A DNA stretch of 64,000 nt, taken from positions 124,001 to 188,000 of the forward strand of contig NZ_JOIZ01000017.1 in NCBI RefSeq assembly GCF_000721605.1, read 5' to 3'. The notes under the pieces are model-generated. The model saw nothing but the letters and a program-made list of their open reading frames with translations, made no database searches and was not told the origin of the DNA. The translations under genes were made by a program, and so were the position numbers. Positions 47,283 through 56,352 of the stretch are shown here, in pieces. How positions within the stretch are numbered: position 1 is the stretch's first letter; each line of letters begins with the position of its first letter. This DNA comes from Streptomyces sp. NRRL S-37. GTDB lineage: Bacteria > Actinomycetota > Actinomycetes > Streptomycetales > Streptomycetaceae.

Positions 47283-48285
47283 GGTCGAGCTCCTCGGAGA
47301 AGTGGCAGGCGGCCGACCGTCCGTCGCCGGTGGCGCGCAGGGCGGGCCGTTCCGACACGCAGCGTTCCCGCACCAGCGGGCAGCGGGCCTGGAAGACGCA
47401 GCCGGACGGCACCGCGCTCAGTTCGGGCGGGCTGCCGGGGACGGCGGGCAACGGCTGTCCGCGCTCGGCGTCCTCGGGGACGGAGTCGAGCAGTCCGCGG
47501 GTGTAGGGGTGGCGGGGCGCGGAGAAGACGTCGCGCACCGTGCCCTGCTCCACGACCGTTCCGGCGTACATCACGACGACGTCGTCGGCGCGCTGGGCGA
47601 CCACGGCGAGGTCGTGGGTGATCAGGACGACGGCCATGTCCCGTTCGTCCTGGAGGTCCCGCAGCAGCCGCATGATCTGGGCCTGGACGGTGACGTCGAG
47701 GGCGGTGGTCGGCTCGTCGGCGATGAGCACGTCGGGGTCGAGGGCGACGGCCATCGCGATCAGCAGCCGCTGGCGCATGCCGCCGGAGAACTGGTGCGGG
47801 TAGGACTTGGCCCGCTGCCGCGGCTCGGGGATGCCGACGCGGGTCATCAGCTCGATCGCCTTCTCCTGCGCCTCGCGCCGGGAGAGCCCGCGGTGGATGC
47901 GGAACGGTTCGCCGATCTGCCGGCCCACCGGCTGCACCGGGTTGAGGGCGGTCAGGGCGTCCTGGAAGACGATCGACAGGACGGGTCCGGCGAGCTTGCG
48001 GCGCTCGGCCGCGCTCATCCGCAGGGTGTCCTCGCCCCTGACCCGTACGGCGCCCCCGGTCACCTCGGCGGCGGGGTCGAGCAGGCCCACGACCGACAGC
48101 GCGGTCATCGACTTGCCGCAGCCGGACTCGCCGAGCAGGGCCAGGGTGCGGCCGCGGTGGACGCTGAAGCTGACGCCGTCGACGGCGCGTACCGTCCCGG
48201 AGGCGGTGCTCAGGTCCACGCACAGCCCTTCGACGTCGAGGGCCGGGCCGGTGGCGGACGGGGCGGGTGCGGATGTGGTCGTCAC
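47275..48285 (-). CDS. Oligopeptide/dipeptide-type ABC transporter ATPase (OppD/DppD-like)
   Basis: A 336-residue ATPase with Walker [32 protein letters not shown], signature [40 protein letters not shown] and H-loop [13 protein letters not shown]. The C-terminal domain has [15 protein letters not shown]. The GTG at 48285 overlaps the permease stop (GTGA). Confidence 0.94.
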   Translation of the reverse strand: MTTTSAPAPSATGPALDVEGLCVDLSTASGTVRAVDGVSFSVHRGRTLALLGESGCGKSMTALSVVGLLDPAAEVTGGAVRVRGEDTLRMSAAERRKLAGPVLSIVFQDALTALNPVQPVGRQIGEPFRIHRGLSRREAQEKAIELMTRVGIPEPRQRAKSYPHQFSGGMRQRLLIAMAVALDPDVLIADEPTTALDVTVQAQIMRLLRDLQDERDMAVVLITHDLAVVAQRADDVVVMYAGTVVEQGTVRDVFSAPRHPYTRGLLDSVPEDAERGQPLPAVPGSPPELSAVPSGCVFQARCPLVRERCVSERPALRATGDGRSAACHFSEELDRD

Positions 48286-49241
48286 GGGATCATCTCCGGG
48301 GGTACGGCGGCGGAGGCTCCGCGGCGCTTGCGGGGCAGCGTCAGACGCCAGCGCTGGGCGGGGTCGGTGGCGATGCGGGCCCAGGCGGCGAGCACCGTGG
48401 CGGACACGGTGGTGAGCACGATGGCCAGTCCGGGCAGGACCGTGATCCACCAGGCGGTCTGGAGGTACTGCCGGCCCTGGGCGACCATCAGGCCCCAGCT
48501 GACGTCCGGGGGCTGGATGCCGATGCCGAGGAAGCTCAGCGAGGACTCGGTGAGCATCACGAAGCAGAAGTCGAGGGTGGCGACGGTCAGCAGCGTCGGC
48601 AGGGCGATGGGCAGGATGTGCCGGTGGATGATGTGCCGGCCGGGGGTGCCGAAGGTGCGGGCCGCGTCGACGAAGAGACGGCTGCGCAGCTCGGCCGCCT
48701 CCGCGCGGGAGGTGCGCAGGTACACGGGGATGCGGGCCACGGCGAGGATCAGCACGATGTTCATCGCGGAGGGCGAGAAGACGTACAGCACGACGACCGC
48801 GATGAGCAGCGAGGGGAAGCTGAGGATGACGTCGGCGACACGCATCGCCACGCTCTCCCGGCGGCCCCCGTGGTAGCCGGCCCACAGGCCGATCGCGGAT
48901 CCGATCACCAGGGAGCAGAGCACCGCGGGGACGGCCACGGACAAGGTGGTGGCGGCCGCGTCGATCAGCCGGGCCAGCACGCTGCGCCCGAGGACGTCGG
49001 TGCCGAGCAGTCCGTAGAAGCCGTCGCTCAGGGAGGGTGCCCGCAGGGAGGCGTCCAGGTCCTGGCGTTGTGCTCGGTCGCCGATGAACAGCCGGCCGAA
49101 GAGGGCGACCAGGAGGACCACGGCGAGGACGACGGCGGCGACGGCGGCGGCGCGGTCCCGGCCGAGCAGCCGCCACCAGCGGGGCGGGTTCTTCCGGACG
49201 GGGGTGGTACCGGCCGCGGTGGCGGTCTCCGCTGTGGTCAT
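48282..49241 (-). CDS. ABC transporter permease (DppC-like)
   Basis: A 319-residue inner-membrane permease with the N-terminal OppC-type domain, GTDVLGRSVLARLIDAAATTLSVAVPAVL, and the ATPase-contact (EAA) loop around AARTFGTPGRHIIHRHILPIALPTLL. The ATG at 49241 has GAAGGA upstream; 14 bp separate it from the preceding gene. Confidence 0.93.
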   Translation of the reverse strand: MTTAETATAAGTTPVRKNPPRWWRLLGRDRAAAVAAVVLAVVLLVALFGRLFIGDRAQRQDLDASLRAPSLSDGFYGLLGTDVLGRSVLARLIDAAATTLSVAVPAVLCSLVIGSAIGLWAGYHGGRRESVAMRVADVILSFPSLLIAVVVLYVFSPSAMNIVLILAVARIPVYLRTSRAEAAELRSRLFVDAARTFGTPGRHIIHRHILPIALPTLLTVATLDFCFVMLTESSLSFLGIGIQPPDVSWGLMVAQGRQYLQTAWWITVLPGLAIVLTTVSATVLAAWARIATDPAQRWRLTLPRKRRGASAAVPPEMIP

Positions 49242-49255
49242 GATGCTTCCTTCGC

Positions 49256-50185
49256 TCACGCCGGCACCGCCTGACGTACTCGGGGGTCGGTCAGCGCGTG
49301 GCAGACGTCGACGAGGATGTTCAGCGCGAAGATCGTCACGGCGGTCATCAGGACGGCGGCCTGGAGGACGGCGAAGTCGCGCTGGAGGATGGAGTCGATC
49401 ATGAGTTTGCCGATGCCGGGCCAGCCGAAGATCGTCTCCACGATGACGGCGCCGTTGACCAGGCCCACCGTCAGGTCGCCGGCGACGGTCAGCACCGGCG
49501 TCACGGCGTTGCGCAGGGCGTGACCGAAGATCACCCGCCGGGGGGTGGCGCCCTTGCTGCGGGCGATCTTGACGTAGGGCGCGGAGAGCGCGGCGACCAT
49601 GCTGCCGCGCACCACCTGGACGAGGACGCCGAACGGGCGGATCAGCAGGGTCGCGACGGGCAGCACCCAGATCTCGGGTCCGCCGAGGGTGCCGGAGGTC
49701 GGCAGCAGGTCGAGGCTGACGCCGAAGACAAGGACGCCCATGACGGCGAACCAGAAGTCGGGGATGCTGGCGGCCGTCATCGACAGCAGGCTGGCGATCC
49801 GGTCCATCAGGGAGTTGGGCCGGTAGGCGGCCAGGCTGCCGATCAGCACCGCTCCGGTGATCGCGAGGAGCATGGTGACGCCGGCGAGCTGGAGGGTGAC
49901 GGGGAAGGCGTCGAAGACCATCTCGGTGGCGGACTGCCCGGTCCGCAGCGAGGTGCCGAAGTCCAGGTGGGCGGCGTCGACGAGGTAGTTCCAGAGCTGG
50001 GCCGGGACGGAGAGGTCGAAGCCCTGCGCGGCGGAGAACTCCGCGCGCTGTTCGGCGGTGGCGCTCAGCGGGAGGTAGAGGTCGACCGGGTTGCCGGTCA
50101 TCCGGGCCAGGAAGAACACGCCCAGCACCACGCACACCAGGGGGACGGCGCTGGAGAGGACGCGTTTGCGCAGAAAGGTGATCAT
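49256..50185 (-). CDS. ABC transporter permease (DppB-like)
   Basis: A 309-residue permease with about six TM segments. It has the OppB N-terminus (RKRVLSSAVPLVCVVLGVFFLARMTGNPVD), the conserved LDFGTSLRTGQ, and the EAA loop YVKIARSKGATPRRVIFGHALRNAVTPVLT. The ATG at 50185 follows the stop of the binding-protein gene after one base, so the two are translationally coupled. Confidence 0.94.
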   Translation of the reverse strand: MITFLRKRVLSSAVPLVCVVLGVFFLARMTGNPVDLYLPLSATAEQRAEFSAAQGFDLSVPAQLWNYLVDAAHLDFGTSLRTGQSATEMVFDAFPVTLQLAGVTMLLAITGAVLIGSLAAYRPNSLMDRIASLLSMTAASIPDFWFAVMGVLVFGVSLDLLPTSGTLGGPEIWVLPVATLLIRPFGVLVQVVRGSMVAALSAPYVKIARSKGATPRRVIFGHALRNAVTPVLTVAGDLTVGLVNGAVIVETIFGWPGIGKLMIDSILQRDFAVLQAAVLMTAVTIFALNILVDVCHALTDPRVRQAVPA

Positions 50186-50186
50186 G

Positions 50187-51779
50187 TCAGTGCTGTCCCG
50201 CCTTCGCCGGGCCGACCTCGGCCAGCCGCATCTCGTCGCCGGTGGCGGAGTTCGGCTCGTACCGGATGGACGGTGACAGGCCGAGCAGTCCGCTCATGTG
50301 GGCCAGGTGGGCGTACTGGACGACCGACCTGTTCTGGTCCGCGAGCAGACCGGCGAAGGCCTGCTGCCGCTGTTCGCCGGAGAGCGCGCCCGCGTCGGCG
50401 ATGCGCCGGTCGAGCTCCTCGGTGCCGAAGGTGGACTGGGGTCCGTCGCTCAGCAGGTACTGGCTCGTGGTGAAGGCCGCGTCACCGGCCTGGTTGCCGT
50501 GCATGATCAGCAGGGCGATGGGTCCGACGTTCTTCGGCAGCGGCCGGAGCTGGTACTGGAGCTGGGTGGCGGTGTCCGCCATCCGGACCTTGACGTTCAG
50601 TCCGATCCGCCGCATCTGGTACTGGAGTGCCTCGGCCGTCTCCGACACTCCGGAGAACATGCCGTTGCGGGCGACCAGGGTGATCTGCCGGCCGACGGGT
50701 ACGCCGTCGGCCTCGGCCTCCTCGATCAGGGCCTTGGCCTCGGCCACGTTCTGCCGGGTCGGTTCGATCTTCTCGTCGTGTCCGACCACTCCGGGCGGGA
50801 CGAGCTGGCCGGCCGGTTCGGCGAGTCCGCCGAGCAGGGCGTCGATGATGCCGTCCCGGTCCACGGCCAGGTCGACGGCGCGGCGTACGCGGATGTCGTC
50901 GAGCGGTGCCTCGCGGCCGTCGAGCCGCAGTGCGGTGGTCTCGTTGTTGGGGTAGGCGACCGTGGTGTCCTTCCCGGCCTCGACGGGGTCGAGGGCCACG
51001 GCGATCTCCGCCTCCCCCTTGTCGATCATGGCGGCGCGGACGCTGGCGTCGCTGCGCCAGACGTAGCGGGCGCGGGGGAAGTGCGGGGCGTCGCCCCAGT
51101 AGTCGTCGTAGCGGCTGAGGTTGATCGCCGCTCCGGGCTGCCAGGAGCTGACGGCGTAGGGGCCGGTGCCGACGGGGATGCGGACCTTGGCCTCGGCGTC
51201 CGTCGTGCGCGGCACGATCTCCACGAAGCTCAGACGCAGCGGCAGGATCGGGTCGGGCCGCTCGGTGGTGACGGTCAGCCGGGTGTCGCTCTCCGCCTTC
51301 ACCTTCAGGTCGTCGTCGCCGAAGACGTAGCCCTCGACGTTGCAGGCGAGGTCGGAGTTGACGGCCCGGTCGATGGAGAAGGCGGCATCCCGCGCGGTGA
51401 ACGGCTCGCCGTTCTGGAAGGTCACCCCTTCGCGCGTGTCGAAGGTCCAGGTGCGGTCACCGGTCTGTCTCCAGCCGGTGGCGAGCAGGGGGTGGAGTTC
51501 GCCGGAGTCGGGGTCGCGTTCGACAAGGGGCTCGGTGATGTTGGACCGGACGACGACGCCGGTGCCGGTCAGCGAGGCCTCGCAGGGTTCCAGGGTCGGT
51601 GGTTCCTGGGTGAGCACCACCCGCAGGGTGCGGCCGTCGGCGCGGCCGGCGTCACCGGCGGTGCTGCCCGCCACGGCGCAGCCGCTGGACAGCAGCACCG
51701 TGCCCGCCAGGAGTGCCGCCGTCGGTGCGCGCAGGCGCCTTCGCCCGGTGGGCGGAGGGGAGGAAACGGAGAACTTCAT
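50187..51779 (-). CDS. Extracellular solute-binding lipoprotein, family 5
   Basis: A 530-residue SBP family 5 (peptide/nickel-type) lipoprotein. The signal peptide ends LLSSGC. The mature part shows LRVVLTQEPPTLEPCEASL, VRSNITEPLVERDPDSGELHPLLATGWRQTGDRTWTFDTREGVTFQNGEPFTARDAAFSIDRAV and a typical C-terminal lobe. It heads the ABC operon and is divergent from the sugar-acid genes. In that context the ligand may be a sugar acid or glycoside rather than a peptide; this is inferred from context only. Confidence 0.92.
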   Translation of the reverse strand: MKFSVSSPPPTGRRRLRAPTAALLAGTVLLSSGCAVAGSTAGDAGRADGRTLRVVLTQEPPTLEPCEASLTGTGVVVRSNITEPLVERDPDSGELHPLLATGWRQTGDRTWTFDTREGVTFQNGEPFTARDAAFSIDRAVNSDLACNVEGYVFGDDDLKVKAESDTRLTVTTERPDPILPLRLSFVEIVPRTTDAEAKVRIPVGTGPYAVSSWQPGAAINLSRYDDYWGDAPHFPRARYVWRSDASVRAAMIDKGEAEIAVALDPVEAGKDTTVAYPNNETTALRLDGREAPLDDIRVRRAVDLAVDRDGIIDALLGGLAEPAGQLVPPGVVGHDEKIEPTRQNVAEAKALIEEAEADGVPVGRQITLVARNGMFSGVSETAEALQYQMRRIGLNVKVRMADTATQLQYQLRPLPKNVGPIALLIMHGNQAGDAAFTTSQYLLSDGPQSTFGTEELDRRIADAGALSGEQRQQAFAGLLADQNRSVVQYAHLAHMSGLLGLSPSIRYEPNSATGDEMRLAEVGPAKAGQH

Positions 51780-51839
51780 TGTCGGCCCTGTCTCCGGTGA
51801 GTGCTGGTGTGTCGCGTTCCACGTACGGCGACCGCGAGA

Positions 51840-51850
51840 GGCTGTCTACA
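51840..51850. promoter_or_regulatory. Repeated element GGCTGTCTACA (first copy)
   Basis: GGCTGTCTACA occurs here, in the 257-bp divergent region between the binding-protein gene and the dehydrogenase at 52037, and again at 53037-53047 upstream of the glucarate dehydratase gene. Both copies are followed by GAACGCCGA (24 and 5 nt later). The repeat in both promoter regions suggests a shared regulator, for example of the GntR type; no such gene is in the window. Confidence 0.45.
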
Positions 51851-52036
51851 CTTGCGTACTCGGTCCGCATCTGTGAACGCCGAAGCTAAACCGGCACCGT
51901 GGCAGCGTCAAGACATGCGCGGGAACGGATCTCCGTACCGCTCTCCTCCCGCAGCCATCCCGTCCGGGCCCGGGCCCTCTCGCGGCGCCGAGCGGAGTGC
52001 CACATTCCGGAACTCGCCGGAGAACAGGAGAACACC

Positions 52037-53023
52037 ATGCCCAGCCCCCGCACCACCCCCGACTCACCCACCGGACCGGCCACCGTGCTGCAGGTGTCCC
52101 CGCTGCTCCCCGGCCTGGAACGGTCCCTGGCCGAGCGGCACCACACGGTGCGCCTGCACGAACTGCCCGATCCGGAGCGCTTCCTGCGCGAGCGGGGCGC
52201 GGACGTGGCCGCCGCCGTCACCAGCGCGCGGTTCGGGGTCGGGAACGCCCTGATGGACGCGCTGCCGCGGCTGGGCGCGATCGTGCACTTCGGCGTCGGC
52301 TACGAGACCACGGACGTGGTCCGCGCCCGGGCGCGCGGCATCGACGTCAGCAACACCCCGGACGTGCTCACCGACTGCGTGGCGGACCTCGCCGTCGGCG
52401 CGCTGATCGACGTCATGCGCCGGCTGTCGGCGGCCGACCGGTACGTACGCGCCGGTGGGTGGAGCGCGGCCCCGTTCCCGCTGGCCACGCGGGTGAGCGG
52501 GAAGCGGGTCGGCATCCTCGGACTGGGCCGGATCGGCCGGGCGGTGGCGCGCCGGCTCGAGGGGTTCGGCGTGGAGGTGTCGTACTGCTCGCGCACGCCG
52601 GTGCCCGGGGTCGCGTACCGCCGCCTGCCCACCGCGCGGGAGCTGGCCGGGGCGTGCGACGCGCTCGTCGTCACCGTCGCGGGAGGCGCGGGCACGGAGG
52701 GCCTGGTCGACGCGGCGGTCCTGGACGCGCTCGGCCCCGACGGCCACCTGGTGAACGTCGCGCGTGGCAGCGTCGTCGACGAGTCCGCCCTGGTCGCGGC
52801 GGTGGAGGCGGGGCGGATCGCGGGAGCGGCGCTCGACGTCTTCGCCGACGAGCCGAACGTGCCGCGGGCGCTCCTGGAGTCGGACCGGGTGGTCCTGCTC
52901 CCCCACATCGCCAGCGCCACCCGGGAGACCCGCGCGGCCATGGGTGACCTGGTGCTGCGCAACGTCGAGCGGTTCATGACCGAGGGGGTCCTGCTCACCC
53001 CGGTGCCGGGGCCCGCCCATTGA
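52037..53023 (+). CDS. D-isomer-specific 2-hydroxyacid dehydrogenase
   Basis: A 328-residue dehydrogenase with GLGRIGRAVARRLEGFGVEVSYCSRTP, the Arg of VNVARGSVVDESAL, the Glu of LDVFADEPNVP and the His of LLPHIASATRETR, all intact. The closest general resemblance is to glyoxylate/hydroxypyruvate or sugar-acid reductases. The ATG at 52037 has an AGGAG site. It opens the catabolic block and could reduce a 2-keto acid intermediate. Confidence 0.9.
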   Translation: MPSPRTTPDSPTGPATVLQVSPLLPGLERSLAERHHTVRLHELPDPERFLRERGADVAAAVTSARFGVGNALMDALPRLGAIVHFGVGYETTDVVRARARGIDVSNTPDVLTDCVADLAVGALIDVMRRLSAADRYVRAGGWSAAPFPLATRVSGKRVGILGLGRIGRAVARRLEGFGVEVSYCSRTPVPGVAYRRLPTARELAGACDALVVTVAGGAGTEGLVDAAVLDALGPDGHLVNVARGSVVDESALVAAVEAGRIAGAALDVFADEPNVPRALLESDRVVLLPHIASATRETRAAMGDLVLRNVERFMTEGVLLTPVPGPAH

Positions 53024-53049
53024 CACCGCCGCATCCGGCTGTCTACAAA
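53020..53049 (+). promoter_or_regulatory. Candidate promoter for the glucarate dehydratase operon
   Basis: TTGACA (53020-53025), an 18-bp spacer and TACAAA (53044-53049) make a fair promoter whose -35 box includes the stop codon of the previous gene. The second GGCTGTCTACA element (53037-53047) overlaps the -10, where a repressor could act. Confidence 0.5.
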
Positions 53050-53082
53050 TGAGAACGCCGACTACATATGAGGATGGCATGC

Positions 53083-54357
53083 ATGGTTCGGACCTCAGAG
53101 CGGATCGCCGGCGTCACCGTGACCCCCGTGGCCTTCCGGGACTATCCCTTGCTGAACACGGTCGGGGTGCACGAGCCCTACGCCCTGCGCACCATCGTGG
53201 AGATCACCACCGAGTCGGGTGTCAGCGGCGTCGGTGAGACGTACGGCGGCACGGTGCACCTGGAGCGGCTGCGGCGCACCGCCGACGCCCTGACCGGCAT
53301 GGACGTGTGGAGCCTCAACGAGCTGATCGCCCGCACCGCCCGCGCCCTGGGCGGCGACACCACCGGCGGCGACGGCATGTCCGGCATGGTCACGGGCAGC
53401 AGCACCGTGGACCGGGTCATGTCCCCGTTCGACGTCGCCTGCCTGGACATCCAGGGCAAGCTGGTGGGCCGCCCGGTCAGCGACCTGCTGGGCGGGGCGG
53501 TCCGCGACTCGGTGCCCTACAGCGCGTACCTCTTCTACAAGTGGGGCGCCCACCCCGGCCAGGAGGACGACGACTGGGGCCCCGCCCTCGACCCGGCGGG
53601 ACTGGTCGAACAGGCCCGCCGCATGATCGGCACCTACGGCTTCACCTCCATCAAGCTCAAGGGCGGCGTCCTCCCGCCCGACGAGGAGATCGCGGCGATC
53701 AGGGCGCTGCGCAAGGAGTTCCCGGAGCTCCCCCTGCGGCTCGACCCCAACGCGGCCTGGAGCACGGAAACGTCCCTGCACGTCGCCCGGGAACTGGACG
53801 GCGTCCTGCAGTACCTGGAGGACCCGACCGAGGGCATCGACGGCATGGCCGCCGTCGCCCGCGGGACCTCGACCCCGCTGGCGACCAACATGTGCGTGGT
53901 CTCCTTCGACGACCTCGCCCCGGCGGTGGCGAAGGGAGCCGTCGGCATCGTCCTGTCCGACCACCACTTCTGGGGCGGACTGCGCCGCTGCGGACAGCTC
54001 GCCGCGATCTGCGAGACCTTCGGCCTCGGCCTGTCGATGCACTCCAACTCGCACCTCGGCATCAGCCTCGCCGCCATGACCCACCTGGCCGCCGCGACCC
54101 CGCGGCTGACCTACGCCTGTGACACGCACTGGCCCTGGAAGCGGCCCGACGAGGACGTCGTCGACCCCACGCCGCTGCGCTTCAGCGAGGGCCGGCTCGC
54201 CGTGCCGACGGCTCCGGGTCTCGGCGTGGAGCTGGACCGGGACGCCCTGGCCCGGCTGCACCGGCAGTACCTCGACTGCGGACTGCGCGACCGCGACGAC
54301 ACCGGCTACATGCGCCGCTTCGAACCGTCCTTCTCGGCCAAGACCCCCCGGTGGTGA
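53083..54357 (+). CDS. gudD: Glucarate dehydratase-like enolase-superfamily enzyme
   Basis: A 424-residue enolase-superfamily enzyme. The KxK motif is in SIKLKGGVLPPDEEI, metal ligands in LRLDPNAAW and YLEDPTEG, then LATNMCVVSFDDL and VLSDHHFWGGL, and the catalytic His in SMHSNSHLGISLAAMTHLAAA, all close to glucarate dehydratase. It removes water from D-glucarate (or a stereoisomer) to give 5-dehydro-4-deoxyglucarate, the substrate of the enzyme at 55390. ATG 53083 is chosen for the GAGG nine bases upstream; in-frame ATGs at 53068 and 53074 are possible. Confidence 0.88.
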   Translation: MVRTSERIAGVTVTPVAFRDYPLLNTVGVHEPYALRTIVEITTESGVSGVGETYGGTVHLERLRRTADALTGMDVWSLNELIARTARALGGDTTGGDGMSGMVTGSSTVDRVMSPFDVACLDIQGKLVGRPVSDLLGGAVRDSVPYSAYLFYKWGAHPGQEDDDWGPALDPAGLVEQARRMIGTYGFTSIKLKGGVLPPDEEIAAIRALRKEFPELPLRLDPNAAWSTETSLHVARELDGVLQYLEDPTEGIDGMAAVARGTSTPLATNMCVVSFDDLAPAVAKGAVGIVLSDHHFWGGLRRCGQLAAICETFGLGLSMHSNSHLGISLAAMTHLAAATPRLTYACDTHWPWKRPDEDVVDPTPLRFSEGRLAVPTAPGLGVELDRDALARLHRQYLDCGLRDRDDTGYMRRFEPSFSAKTPRW

Positions 54358-54364
54358 ACGGCCG

Positions 54365-55348
54365 ATGCGCATCCTGCTGAACCACCGCATCCTCGGCCGC
54401 TTCCACGACCGGCTCAAGGCGTCCACCCGGGGCGACCACGACTGGCTGGAGGCCTTCGACTGGGACGCCGCCCGGCTCTCCGAGGCCATCGGTGACATCG
54501 ACGTCTACGTCGGCTCGAAGCTGAGCCCCGAGGACGCCCGGCGCGCGGAGCGGCTGCGGCTCGTCCACGTCGTCGGCGCCGGCTACGACGGCATCCCGCT
54601 GGACGCGCTCCGCCCCGGGGTGACGGTCGCCACCACCCACCACCACGGCCGTTCCATCGCCGAGCACGTGCTGATGTCGGTCCTGATGCTCTCCCGCGAC
54701 GTCCTGGGCGCCGACCGCGCCCTGCGCGCCGGCCGGTGGCGCAACGTGGCGGTCGACCCCGGACTGTCCTTCGGGACCACCCTGGAGGGCCGCCGGGTCG
54801 GCATCGTCGGCTTCGGCGAGACCGGCACCGAGGTCGCCCGGCTGTGCCAGGCGGCCGGCCTCCGCGTCCGCGCCGTACGCCGCGACCCCGCCGCCCCGTA
54901 CCCCGCGGACCTGCGGCCCGACTGGATCGGCGGCGACGACCGGCTCCCGGACCTCCTCGCCGACTCCGACATCGTGGTGGTCACCGTCCCGCTGAGCCCC
55001 GCCACCCGCGGACTGATCGGCCCCGCCGAGCTGAAGGCCATGGGCCCGGCGGCCCTGCTGGTCAACGTCGCCCGCGGACCGGTCGTCCAGGAGGAGGCGC
55101 TGTACGAGGCGCTGAGCTCGGGCACCATCGCGGGCGCCGCGCTGGACGTGTGGTGGGCCGGCCCGCCCGACGCACCGAGCCGGCTGCCCTTCCGGGACCT
55201 GCCGAACGTGGTGATGACCCCGCACCACTCGGGCCACACGGCCGACACCTTCGCGGCTCGCGCGACCGAGATCGCCGAGAACATCGGCCGGCTGGAGCGG
55301 GGGGACGCGCTCACCAACGTGGTGCGCGCCCCCTCTCCCGGCCACTGA
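54365..55348 (+). CDS. 2-hydroxyacid dehydrogenase-family protein with altered active-site segment
   Basis: A 327-residue NAD-binding protein. The Rossmann motif is VGFGETGTEVARLC, the catalytic Arg is in VNVARGPVVQEEAL and the His in TPHHSGHTADTF. The segment that normally carries the catalytic Glu (DVxxxEP) reads DVWWAGPPDAPS, so that Glu seems absent or displaced. It is a distant paralogue of the enzyme at 52037. The ATG at 54365 is 7 bp after the gudD stop, indicating co-translation. Reaction unknown; a step on a sugar-acid substrate fits the context. Confidence 0.85.
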   Translation: MRILLNHRILGRFHDRLKASTRGDHDWLEAFDWDAARLSEAIGDIDVYVGSKLSPEDARRAERLRLVHVVGAGYDGIPLDALRPGVTVATTHHHGRSIAEHVLMSVLMLSRDVLGADRALRAGRWRNVAVDPGLSFGTTLEGRRVGIVGFGETGTEVARLCQAAGLRVRAVRRDPAAPYPADLRPDWIGGDDRLPDLLADSDIVVVTVPLSPATRGLIGPAELKAMGPAALLVNVARGPVVQEEALYEALSSGTIAGAALDVWWAGPPDAPSRLPFRDLPNVVMTPHHSGHTADTFAARATEIAENIGRLERGDALTNVVRAPSPGH

Positions 55349-55389
55349 CTCCACCCCTCCCGTCCCTCACCCAGAGTAGGAAACCACCC

Positions 55390-56301
55390 ATGCTCGACGG
55401 CGTTCTCTTCTTCCCCGTCACCCCGTTCACCGCATCCGGTGACGTCGACCTCGACGCCCTGCGCCGGCACATCGCGGGCGGGGTGGACGCCGGCCCGGGC
55501 GGAGTCTTCGTCGCCTGCGGCACCGGCGAGTTCCACGCCCTGGACCACGAGGAGTACGGCGCGGTCGTCCGTACCGCCGTCGAGGCGGTGGGCGGACGCG
55601 TCCCGGTGTACGCGGGGGCCGGCGGTGCCCTCGGCCAGGCCCGCCGGTTCGCGCGGGCGGCCGCGGAGGCGGGTGCGGACGGTCTGCTGCTCATGCCGCC
55701 CTACCTGGTCGAGGCCCCCGCCGACGGGCTCGTCGCCTACACCCGCGACGTGGCCGGCGAGACCGCCCTGCCGCTGATCGTCTACAACCGGGCCAACGCC
55801 CGCTTCGACGAGCGCTCGGCGGCGGCGGTCGCCCAGCTGCCCACCGTCGTGGGCTTCAAGGACGGCACCGGCGACCTCGACCTCCTCGCGCGGATCATCC
55901 CCGCCGTGAGCGAGGCGCTCGACGGGACCGGCAAGGAGTTCCAGTTCTTCAACGGCATGCCCACCGCCGAGGCCAGCCAGCTCGCCTACCGGGCACTGGG
56001 CGTGAAGCTGTACTCGTCGGCGGCCTTCGCCTTCGCCCCCGACGTCTCCCTCGCCTTCCACCGCGCGGTGGAGGAGGGCGACCAGAAGCGGATCGACGCG
56101 CTGCAGCGCGTCTTCTTCCACCCCCTGGTCCGGCTGCGCAAGCGGGTCCCGGGGTACGCGGTGGCGCTGGTGAAGGCCGGGGTCACCCTGGAGGGCATCC
56201 CGGCCGGACCGGTCCGCCCGCCGCTGACGCCCCTCACCGCGCCGGAGACCGAGGAGCTGGCGGCCATCATCACCGGGGCACGCGCGGTGCTGGCCTCCTG
56301 A
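55390..56301 (+). CDS. kdgD: 5-dehydro-4-deoxyglucarate dehydratase (DHDPS family)
   Basis: A 303-residue TIM-barrel lyase of the dihydrodipicolinate synthase family. It starts LFFPVTPFTASGDVDLDALRRHI, has CGTGEFHALDHEEY, the proton-relay Tyr in LIVYNRAN and the Schiff-base Lys in VVGFKDGTGDLDLL; the C-terminus LVRLRKRVPGYAVALVKAGV is typical of the KdgD branch. It would convert 5-dehydro-4-deoxyglucarate to 2-oxoglutarate semialdehyde, CO2 and water. The matching semialdehyde dehydrogenase is not in the window. The ATG at 55390 has AGGAA upstream. Confidence 0.88.
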   Translation: MLDGVLFFPVTPFTASGDVDLDALRRHIAGGVDAGPGGVFVACGTGEFHALDHEEYGAVVRTAVEAVGGRVPVYAGAGGALGQARRFARAAAEAGADGLLLMPPYLVEAPADGLVAYTRDVAGETALPLIVYNRANARFDERSAAAVAQLPTVVGFKDGTGDLDLLARIIPAVSEALDGTGKEFQFFNGMPTAEASQLAYRALGVKLYSSAAFAFAPDVSLAFHRAVEEGDQKRIDALQRVFFHPLVRLRKRVPGYAVALVKAGVTLEGIPAGPVRPPLTPLTAPETEELAAIITGARAVLAS

Positions 56302-56308
56302 GACACGC

Positions 56309-56343
56309 GTGAGGGGGCCTCCGGCACCCGGAGGCCCCCTCAC
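56309..56343. terminator. Terminator after the sugar-acid operon
   Basis: A perfect 16-bp stem (56309-56324 with 56328-56343) and 3-nt loop separate the + strand operon from the convergent membrane protein gene. Confidence 0.88.
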
Positions 56344-56352
56344 GGACGGACG

